Part shown: one piece after another, positions 56,201 through 64,000 of the stretch | Layout of the letters: every line of letters starts with the position of its first letter | How positions within the stretch are numbered: the stretch's first letter is position 1 | Source: Kluyveromyces lactis | Lineage: Eukaryota > Ascomycota > Saccharomycetes > Saccharomycetales > Saccharomycetaceae | Assembly (NCBI RefSeq): GCF_000002515.2 | Contig: NC_006042.1 | Location: 1,922,001-1,986,000, forward strand | Reading direction: 5' to 3' | Length of the DNA: 64,000 nt | Notes under the pieces: generated by a model | The model's database searches: none | Told to the model about the DNA's origin: nothing | Seen by the model: the letters and a program-made list of their open reading frames with translations, nothing else | Translations under genes and position numbers: made by a program

Positions 56201-58527
56201 TATTGAAATCGACGGAAGTTACGAACAAATCTGACGAAATAGAGTTCCTTCTAATGAGTTTCTCAACTGCATTTTCCCATGTTCCTAAGCACAGAAGGGT
56301 GAGTCTATACTCTACTTTGGTTAGAGAGCTCGGACCTTCAGATGTGATTGCTCCATTCTTGTTCTTAATAGCTCAACAATATTCGAACTGCTTGGAAAAG
56401 TTTAAAATCGCTGAATCTAAGAATTACATTGAGTTCTTTAAAGCTTTTTTGAGTAAATTCGATATTCTTGAACAACTTCACGGATTCAATGAGTTATTCA
56501 ATCTAGTCGAACTTTTAGACGAGGACAGCTCAAAGAATGAGGTTGCTCCAACGAGGACTTTATTCTCAAATGGTATAGTAAACATGTCTAAGTCGGAGCT
56601 CTTTGTGTTGAAGAAGAACGATCTTGATTTCATTGATAAGGTCATTGGAGAGAGCAAATCTGACTACTATAATACATCTAGCAACCTCAAATTAAGAATA
56701 TTGAGCACATTGCTGGACCCAAATATTGAGATTGAGGTCAAAAACCAAGTCAGAAATGAATTCAGTATTCTTTTGAGTAAAACATTAAATGCAATTAACA
56801 TGACAGATAGTCTTTCATACGATAAACACTCATCTGCAGGATCTAACGATGAAGAAGCGGGTTCTGAAAGCGAGGCCGAAGTCGACCAAAAAGAGTTAAA
56901 AGACATTTTGTTCGGATTATTGGAACACGTCCTAGATTTGCTTCCTATTCAGGACTTCGTCGCATCTATTCTACCTCTACTACAAGGAAATACGGATGAG
57001 TCCGTTAGACATCATTTAACTGTAGTGACATCTAACAAGTTTATTGAGGAACCCATGGAGTCCTTCGAAACCGCCAATGAGATACTAAGTACTTTGGTGG
57101 AAACAACAGAGAAAGCCTCAGAATCTACCCAGATTTTACAAGTTACTTTGAACACCATCAGTTCAATTGTTACCAGATTTGGTGATAGGCTCGACTCTCA
57201 TTTATTGGTGAAATCGATGGAAAACAGTTGCAAGCAATTGACTTCCAAGAAGATCGAACTCGAGATCTCCTCATTAACTGTTCTCACGACTCTAATCCAA
57301 ACATTAGGTGTCAAAACTCTGGCATTTTACCCCAAGATTGTTCCGGTCGCGATTTCTATATTCAAGACCTACCAAAATGCCAAAAATAACCTTAAGGAAC
57401 AATTGCAACTTGCAATTGTTTTACTCTTTGCCTCTATGATTAAGAAGATTCCAAGCTTCTTATTATCCAATTTACAGGATGTTTTTGTTATTCTTTTCCA
57501 TTCTGACGAGGTCGCTGATTCTGTTAGACTATCTGTGATATCCTTGATCGTTGAACACATTCCATTAAAGGATGTTTTCAAAACACTGCAGAAAGTATGG
57601 ACAAATGATGTATCAAGTTCAAATAATTCAGTTGCTGTATCCTTATTTTTGTCTATGTTAGAATCTGCTGTTGAAGCTATTGATAAGAAGTCGGCAACGC
57701 AACAATCTCCTGTTTTCTTCAGATTATTGTTGAACTTGTTTGAATACAGATCTATTTGTACCTTCGATGAGAATTCAATCAACCGTATTGAGGCTTCTGT
57801 CCATCAAATTGCTAATGTATATGTCCTTAAGTTGAACGATAAGGTTTTCAGACCTCTATTTGCTTTGGTAGTAAATTGGGCCTTCAATGGTGAAGGAGTT
57901 ACAAACACAAACATGTCGAAAGAAGAAAGGCTAATGGCATTCTATAAGTTCTACAACAAGACACAAGAAAACTTGAAGTCGATCATCACATCTTATTTCA
58001 CCTACCTCTTGGAACCAACCAACAATCTACTGAAACAATTCATCTCGAAGGAGACCGTTAATGTGAGCCTTCGTCGTTTGGTTTTGATTTCCTTGACATC
58101 TTCTTTCAAATATGATAGAGATGAATATTGGAAGTCTACCTCAAGATTCGAACTGATAAGTGAATCTTTGATTAACCAATTGACCAATGTCGAAGATGTC
58201 ATTGGTAAATACTTGGTGAAGGCCATTGGTTCATTAGCCACAAATAACTCTGGTGTTGATGAACATAATAAGATCATGAGCGACCTAATGATCTCTCACA
58301 TGAAGACGTCATGCAAGACAAGAGAGAAATTCTGGGCGGTAAGATCTATGAAGTTAATCTATTCTAAGGTGGGAGACGGCTGGTTAGTATTGTTACCTCG
58401 TTTGGTACCTATCATCGCAGAATTGTTGGAAGACGAAGATGAGGAAGTTGAATACGAGGTAAGAAGCGGGTTAGTTAAGGTTGTCGAAAGTGTAATGGGT
58501 GAACCATTTGATAGATACCTAAGTTAA
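53203..58527 (+). CDS. UTP10: Utp10, U3 snoRNP/SSU processome HEAT-repeat protein
   Basis: A 1774-residue protein, about the length I recall for S. cerevisiae Utp10 and the largest in the window. Helical HEAT-type repeats run through the whole length. The N-terminal region ([22 protein letters not shown], then [23 protein letters not shown]) is typical of Utp10/HEATR1, and the C-terminal BP28-type region ends in [25 protein letters not shown]. An acidic/Ser stretch is near 1205-1225. It belongs to the t-UTP subcomplex needed for 35S pre-rRNA transcription and early 18S processing in the nucleolus. The RRPE/PAC promoter agrees with this. Confidence 0.97.
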   Translation: [1774 protein letters not shown]

Positions 58528-58953
58528 AGAATTTCGAACGCATTTACGTCACTCAATCCTCGATTGACCGGCTGCGTGTATAATACAATCAGATAGCCAT
58601 GTCTCAATAAAAGATAAGCTGTAAATAAATTTTGTACTTTAAATTTAAAACTAAAGCATTAAAAGTAAGACATATCTATAATAATATAACAGGTCACTCA
58701 GTACTTCCTTACATACTAAGAAAAGAGATTTCATTTCTGTTCTCTTCGATCTTTCTTTTCCTTCTCCACATACTAGGAGCACATCTTCAAATACTTCTCA
58801 CTGTTTTCAAATATCAAAATTAAGAAAACAAGCTAAAGAGAAAACGAACGATGTCGCACTGCTAGACAGATTTCTTTTTGCAGTCACTGGTGGAAGAGAA
58901 ACATTCTCTCGACGTCGTAGTCCCTTAGGTGAGCCAGCACCGATAACGAAGCA
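58528..58953. promoter_or_regulatory. UTP10 3' flank and GMH1 promoter
   Basis: About 430 bp of AT-rich DNA; no gene or strong motif seen. A 63-codon frame (58632-58823) has no features. Confidence 0.4.
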
Positions 58954-59691
58954 ATGTCCGATCTTCCTCGTACGAATTATGACTTCAAACCCAATCGTGC
59001 CGGGGGAGTAGTCCCAATGGTAATCAAGCGATTATTCAAATCACCGAAGAATTTAGATTTCGAGACAGCATCATGGGAGATGTTCAATTTGGTTTTTAAA
59101 CCGAGAACTGCATTTAAATCATTCTATTACAAACGTCAGACGACAGAATCATGGGCTAGGGATGATCCTTCTTTTTTCATTTTACAAATTGGTCTGCTTA
59201 CTTTAAGCTCGATGGTTTGGTCTATTGTTTATGGCCACAGCTTCACCCAATTTATTAAGATGATGACCAACATGATCATTATAGATTTCTTTGCATTTGG
59301 AGCATTCATGGCTACATTTTTTTGGATCATATTGAATCGTTCATTTTTTAAGTTTAGAAGTGCGTCTAGTGCAAGCGTTGAATGGGCTTACTGTTTTGAT
59401 GTTCACTGCAATGCATTTTTGATTATTTGGTGTTTGCTATATTTCTTACAGTTCTTACTGCTACCGATCATTAAACTACATGCTTGGATCAGTCTCTTCG
59501 TTGGAAATATATTATACTGTACCGCGTTAGGATACTATTTCATTTTGACATTTTATGGATATAGTCAGTTGCCATTCTTGAAGAATATTAACTTCATACT
59601 TTTACCAAGTCTTCTGATGGCGTTACTCTTCCTTCTAAGTTTATTCGGTATCAATCTAGCTGACAAGTTCAGCTTTTATAACGAAGCCTGA
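58954..59691 (+). CDS. GMH1: Gmh1, UNC-50 family Golgi membrane protein
   Basis: A 245-residue protein with five or so membrane segments (about 78-93, 105-128, 150-172, 178-200, 213-234) after a hydrophilic N-terminus. The UNC-50 signature is clear: the segment FKSPKNLDFETASWEMFNLV, then RDDPSFFILQI and VEWAYCFDVHCNAFL. Gmh1 is a Golgi/endosome protein found with the Arf-GEFs Gea1 and Gea2; its animal relative helps nicotinic receptor assembly. In S. cerevisiae GMH1 (YKR030W) is next to SPO14 (YKR031C); here one extra gene lies between them. Confidence 0.95.
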   Translation: MSDLPRTNYDFKPNRAGGVVPMVIKRLFKSPKNLDFETASWEMFNLVFKPRTAFKSFYYKRQTTESWARDDPSFFILQIGLLTLSSMVWSIVYGHSFTQFIKMMTNMIIIDFFAFGAFMATFFWIILNRSFFKFRSASSASVEWAYCFDVHCNAFLIIWCLLYFLQFLLLPIIKLHAWISLFVGNILYCTALGYYFILTFYGYSQLPFLKNINFILLPSLLMALLFLLSLFGINLADKFSFYNEA

Positions 59692-59871
59692 TGTAACATT
59701 TATGAAAGGTTTTGCACCGTAACTTCAGATCAATGGAAAACCTAATAAAAAGGCATCTTATAAATAATACAACAGATTAAAGATCTCGTCAATGATACGT
59801 AATAAATAAAACCCACCTTATACATAGATATAATGACGTTTGAACTAAAATAGGAATAGAATACGGAACCA

Positions 59872-61266
59872 TCAAGTATTTCTATACTGTTTATCAAATG
59901 ATTTATCAGAGGGTGTTGATGCTGACAGAAAGTTACCGTTTGTGAGATCACGAGTAGGAGACTCATAAGCTATAAACTCCTTTCTCTCTGTATGATGCCA
60001 TATTTCTTCGCACGACTTTTTACCCCTCACGAGGATGGATTTCAGTTCACCATCTTTCACAGCCGGAAAGTCATCAAAATGAGTTAATGCATCTAGTGAT
60101 ACGAAATTCTCCAAAGTCAGCGAAGAAGTAGAATCTGGAGATAGCTCCCGTCGCTGCTGGAAAGTCGAGTTCTTCCCATTAGACTTAATTCTAGCAGGTT
60201 TTTTCTCTCTTTTCTTTATAATGTTGCTCATTCTCGACACTAAGATACTTTTGCAGTTATAGTTAAACCGTTCGACCATTTTACATTGCAAATTTAATTG
60301 CTGGTACATTAAATTGGTAGAAAGGTCTGAATTAAGCCAAAATTTCCCCTGTGCAGTGATTTTCCAAACATCTTTCTGTGGTGATAGCGAATTGTTCGAA
60401 ACGCTGGAGTCTGCAGAGTGGTTTAACAGATAAATTATATCATCTGTTGCATGAATAGAGTTTCGAGTTTCGGCTGATTTGTCTCTCAGATGGTCTAATT
60501 TCAATTGCGTTCTAGAAGTATAATTTATTGAAGGCGTATTGTTTGTCAAATCAGAATTGAACTGTTTCAAGGTCAAAGAATCACGTCGGCTTATGGAATT
60601 AGCAAGTTCAACTGCAGTTCCTTTAGTGAATGGTGATTGGTTTGAACTGATGGGACTCGGGTTGTTCATGGACTCAATCGATTTATTAGTTTCGAACTTA
60701 TTCTCTAGCGTGTAGTTCTCGTTGATAGGCTTTTTGAAAGTTTCTTCAGCAGTCAAGTCAGTTATCACAGCTGGAACTGGTTCTAACGGAGAATTGGTTC
60801 GTGACGAAGAGGAAGAATTACTATTGGTGTTAACAGTCGGTATGCAACGAGCACTTGAACTCTTTGGTCGTACCGCGTAGGTCTTCTGGTATTCGTATCT
60901 GTTGATGGGATTCGAAAATGTTTTCCTCAAGGGTTCTCCAGAGGATACTCTGCTCAATGCAGAAACCCTTCTATCTTTCTGGTCAGTTAGAACTAGACAT
61001 TGAGCCTGAGATTGTTTCTTGTTTCTGATGGTATTTAACAACTGATGAGAAGAGCTAGTCAAATGGAATCGATTTCCCTTCTGTTTCGGTTCGCTACTCG
61101 TGGGGCTTGTCCCCTCTGTTTTCAGCTCCGGAACAGTGTATAAGCTTTTGGTAGTTTTCAGTGACGACTGTCTGGAATGCTTCAAATGGGTATGATTACT
61201 ACCCTGAAGTAAACAAGAAAGCTCACTAAAGCTTGTTTTCTTCTGTGTTGTGTTCATCGATTCCAT
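59872..61266 (-). CDS. Unrecognised Ser/Asn-rich protein between GMH1 and SPO14
   Basis: A 464-residue hydrophilic protein with no recognised domain. It starts MESMNTTQKKTSFSELSCLL. Basic/Ser-rich low complexity runs to about residue 270, then a more ordered-looking part follows (about 300-360: KDVWKITAQGKFWLN and MYQQLNLQCKMVERFNYNCKS, then a very basic KKREKKPARIKS that could be a nuclear signal). A C-terminal block contains KSILVRGKKSCEEIWHH. I recall no gene between GMH1 and SPO14 in S. cerevisiae, so it was lost there or gained here. The long frame, ATG start and its own 0.9-kb upstream region support a real gene. Function unknown. Confidence 0.75.
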   Translation of the reverse strand: MESMNTTQKKTSFSELSCLLQGSNHTHLKHSRQSSLKTTKSLYTVPELKTEGTSPTSSEPKQKGNRFHLTSSSHQLLNTIRNKKQSQAQCLVLTDQKDRRVSALSRVSSGEPLRKTFSNPINRYEYQKTYAVRPKSSSARCIPTVNTNSNSSSSSRTNSPLEPVPAVITDLTAEETFKKPINENYTLENKFETNKSIESMNNPSPISSNQSPFTKGTAVELANSISRRDSLTLKQFNSDLTNNTPSINYTSRTQLKLDHLRDKSAETRNSIHATDDIIYLLNHSADSSVSNNSLSPQKDVWKITAQGKFWLNSDLSTNLMYQQLNLQCKMVERFNYNCKSILVSRMSNIIKKREKKPARIKSNGKNSTFQQRRELSPDSTSSLTLENFVSLDALTHFDDFPAVKDGELKSILVRGKKSCEEIWHHTERKEFIAYESPTRDLTNGNFLSASTPSDKSFDKQYRNT

Positions 61267-62162
61267 CCATGCTGTTTCTCTTGTTGTATGTCAAAATGAG
61301 TATCTCTTAATGGTACACTTAAAATGAAACGCACGTTGTCAAAAGTATAAGTCATACCAATGCCAATTAGAAACTAGTTGTTCACCAGTTTATATATATA
61401 TATATGCGAGCAACATTTGTACCCTGTGTCCAACAATCCCTTTAAATTATCTGGGCAATTGATCCACGAATTCAATGCACCGCATATAATTTGGTGATAA
61501 CTAATAGAAGGAGATGCAGGGCCCTTATTCTCGTGATGAAATTTTTCCCTACATTTTTTTTGTCAATTTCAAAACGTAATGGATAAGAGATGAACACGAA
61601 CATACACAGATGAAGATAACATCAGATCTGATCGAAGTCAACCAACTGCTGATTGATATAGCAACCCATTTTTATTGTTCCTTGATTTACTGCCATTAAC
61701 GTCCTAGTTTTGCCCTGAGGGAAAGTTCAACAGTTCAACTGGTACGTTTGTAGTAAAAGCCATAATCAAAGGGAGGTTACCACTACAATTGATTCTACGC
61801 CTGATCTGTTCCTACCTGATAACGATCAAGCCAAACTTTTCAAGCATTTTCGTCGCCATATGTCCTGTGGTTCCTCTCGAATCAAATCATTTCTTGCGAT
61901 AAGGAAAAAAAAAAAGTAGAAATATGGTGAAGTGAGATTCAGAAAATGACGTAGCGTAGATGTTCTGTAAGATAGGTAGGTATAGAAGAGTGTATTCATC
62001 GACGAATTCGGGGAGCAAGCCCTTGTTACGACAAGTGGGAAACGGACTTAGTATACGGAAATAGATATGGCAGTAAGTAGGCAAGCTTAAGGGAAGAAGT
62101 ACTGGTTGCGTGATGTTTCGATCACGTGCATTATAACTTTAATCCTTTCAAACACGAATAAA
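61267..62162. promoter_or_regulatory. Upstream region of the unrecognised gene / SPO14 3' flank
   Basis: About 900 bp between two minus-strand genes. A TATATATATATAT run (61391-61404) lies about 125 bp before the unrecognised gene and could serve as its TATA region. A CACGTG is near 62123, close to the SPO14 stop. No gene seen. Confidence 0.4.
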
Positions 62163-64000
62163 TCAATCGTATATATCAATTGGTGGTAATCTATCGACGT
62201 TGTAGAACCAGTTGTTAGATTCCACCTCTTTGCAGAGCCAGTCCACTGGGAATACTACCAAATGGCCATGTATACGTTCCAATAATTTTTTTGCAGTTTC
62301 ACGATCGAACATACGGTCTTTCGTACCGTAAAGAAGCTGCGATGTCATTTTCATCTTGAATATGTTGTCAGTAGCTGCATGTTGGTTATTATATTGACGA
62401 TCTGCATTCTCGGAGTTTTTACTTTCTTCGTTGGATACAGCTCGATTACCCTCATCAACGCTGTCCATTGCAATATCGCTGGCAGATAGTTCGAAAAGAT
62501 GTTTACCCTTTTCGAGAGTGACATTTGTAGATTCTACCTCGCTTGGAACGCGCTCAATGGCATCCATAGCATCATGAGACGATGCTATAACAGCCGGTGT
62601 TTTGCCTAGTCTTTTTCTCTCTAGTTGTATGGCTTTATCCTGGTATGAATCAAAGCCCTTGTAAAACGTTTGGAATTCCTTATACTCCCGCCATGTTTGC
62701 ACTGAACTATCCGGCTGGCAATGGAAGACCATTCTGAAAAGAACAGTGTTCCTTAAAGCAATCGTAAACCATAGATCCTGAGAAAAAGACTCGCATAATG
62801 GATCATCGAACTGATATGGATCAATGTATTGAGCAGCAGATAGATTGGAGGTTTGCTCGCTGATTGGTGGTAGCATTTGTTTAAGCATCCCTTCCACCAT
62901 TTCATCGTCCAATTGACCTTTGTCGGCAAAGCTGTCTTGAAAGTTTTGAGTTCTGTGTTTTGCAATGGTTACGTCACCATTTTTTTTAACTTCGTACAAT
63001 CCTTTCTCCTTCTTGAAGGACAGGTATTGTAGGTAGCACAATCTCTTCAAAAGCTTCCATTTGTTCATATATTTGACGTGGGAACTGTTTAGGTACTCTT
63101 CCACATTTGCCCTATCCGGGAGAATGGATGAAAATCTCTCGTTTGTGGCTTTATCTATTGTATTGTTGAGAATTTCTTCGCCCCAGGCCTTTAATTGCTT
63201 GGAAACATCGTTGTAAATAGCTGGTTTGGAATCGACATTCTTCCAATTGTCTGGACCGTGACCATCTACATCGCGATCGTGGAAGGAGTTATTTATCAAT
63301 CTTGAATCAGAACTGATATTCTTCTTATCTCTTATGCCCCTATTTGCTTCTCCAGCACGGTAATTAAAGGAGTGGTACGCAGACTTAATATCTACATGAA
63401 CATATCTGTTTTTTTTTCTTTCAGGAAGAGGTGCAGGCTTGTTGTCATTTAGCGACTCTCCTAATTTATCCTCTGAATTGTTTGCTGTCTGTAGTTGTTG
63501 AATTATACCAAAATTTTCCACTGTATCTTGGTATTTCTCGTACCATTGAGGACTATGTTTTTCGTTGAGAATTTCTCTAAACGCTAGCTCTACCATAGCA
63601 CTTTCATTTTTAGTGGAATCCTTCATTTTACTGAGTGCTTCGAGAGGAATGGTGTTTAAAGTATTTGAATTCAATTGCGCCATAATTCTTAGTTTCTCGA
63701 ACTTTCTTTCGATAAATTCAACCAAGTCCACATCACATCCTAGATGTTCTCTCATCAATCTTTGTCTTAATTCGAACGGGAATCTACCAGCCAAATACTC
63801 CTTTCCATTCATTCTGGATTCAACTAGTTCTTTATCTCTTACAATCACGGCAACTTCACTATCTCTGTTACCCAACATAGATCTTTCATTGATATTGGCA
63901 CTACCGATAATACAGCTACGGTCGTCAACTATCATAACTTTAGCATGCACATAAAGTTGTTCTGTCACTAGCTTATCATCTGCACCTATTGTTGACCACT
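62163..64000 (-). CDS. SPO14: Spo14-type phospholipase D, 3' part only
   Basis: The C-terminal 612 residues of a PIP2-stimulated phospholipase D; the frame is open to the window edge, so PX, PH and the first HKD motif lie outside. The second HKD motif is visible near the edge as HAKVMIVDD, followed by GSANINERSMLGNRDSEVAV, the usual eukaryotic PLD context. The remaining part includes a long family-specific C-terminus (PLWFTIALRNTV-like segment near the end and a terminal WLCKEVESNNWFYNVDRLP). Spo14 hydrolyses phosphatidylcholine to phosphatidic acid and is needed for prospore membrane formation in sporulation. Position next to GMH1 agrees with YKR031C. Confidence 0.95.
   Translation of the reverse strand, partial: WSTIGADDKLVTEQLYVHAKVMIVDDRSCIIGSANINERSMLGNRDSEVAVIVRDKELVESRMNGKEYLAGRFPFELRQRLMREHLGCDVDLVEFIERKFEKLRIMAQLNSNTLNTIPLEALSKMKDSTKNESAMVELAFREILNEKHSPQWYEKYQDTVENFGIIQQLQTANNSEDKLGESLNDNKPAPLPERKKNRYVHVDIKSAYHSFNYRAGEANRGIRDKKNISSDSRLINNSFHDRDVDGHGPDNWKNVDSKPAIYNDVSKQLKAWGEEILNNTIDKATNERFSSILPDRANVEEYLNSSHVKYMNKWKLLKRLCYLQYLSFKKEKGLYEVKKNGDVTIAKHRTQNFQDSFADKGQLDDEMVEGMLKQMLPPISEQTSNLSAAQYIDPYQFDDPLCESFSQDLWFTIALRNTVLFRMVFHCQPDSSVQTWREYKEFQTFYKGFDSYQDKAIQLERKRLGKTPAVIASSHDAMDAIERVPSEVESTNVTLEKGKHLFELSASDIAMDSVDEGNRAVSNEESKNSENADRQYNNQHAATDNIFKMKMTSQLLYGTKDRMFDRETAKKLLERIHGHLVVFPVDWLCKEVESNNWFYNVDRLPPIDIYD

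Overview
The window reads as nuclear chromosomal DNA of a budding yeast that split off before the whole-genome duplication, most likely Kluyveromyces lactis or a close relative. Genes are compact and nearly intronless. Introns, where present, use the yeast TACTAAC branch site. Gene order merges pairs of duplicated S. cerevisiae blocks into single tracts: YDR205-207 with YLR233-234; YNL192-200 with YDL220-225; YBR145-146 and YBR152-154 with YOL086-087; YJL109 with YKR030-031. The alcohol dehydrogenase matches my memory of K. lactis ADH1. Gene names rest on recognised protein families plus this remembered gene order; no search was run.

Layout. 1-15.5 kb: 3' end of an ENA sodium ATPase gene, UME6, the single EST1/EBS1 ancestor-type gene, TOP3, MSC2, NNR1. 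15.8-34.4 kb: GCR2, septin SHS1, RNA-binding WHI3/WHI4, a probable SLZ1, an HBT1/YNL195C-like gene, the SUR7-family FMP45/YNL194C gene, CDC13, and a YNL193W-like gene with a short first exon. 34.8-43.9 kb: chitin synthase CHS1, a divergent GAPDH/ADH1 pair, MRPS9, MHF1. 44.3-53 kb: DUF1, RPB5, RIB7, SPP381, and a secreted CREG-like protein with a 20-unit minisatellite. 53-64 kb: UTP10, GMH1, an unrecognised gene, and the 3' end of SPO14 (phospholipase D). I saw no tRNA, rRNA, transposon, LTR or viral remnant.

Functional links. Three telomere or recombination genes (EST1, TOP3, CDC13) lie within 27 kb, through ancestral gene order. GCR2, a coactivator of glycolytic genes, lies about 23 kb from a GAPDH/ADH1 promoter rich in CTTCC (Gcr1-type) boxes. 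The MSC2 zinc-transporter promoter carries a perfect Zap1-type zinc-responsive element. UTP10 and RPB5 have ribosome-biogenesis (RRPE and PAC) promoter motifs.

Most interesting observation. The HBT1-like reading frame has no ATG for its first ~230 codons. It is preceded by a perfect branch site and 3' splice site, and the only good 5' splice site upstream (GTATGA) lies inside the neighbouring four-pass membrane-protein gene, just after its last membrane segment, in the matching reading phase. This predicts that one locus makes either a short SUR7-type protein (intron kept) or a 932-residue protein with a long HBT1-like tail on the same membrane anchor (intron removed).
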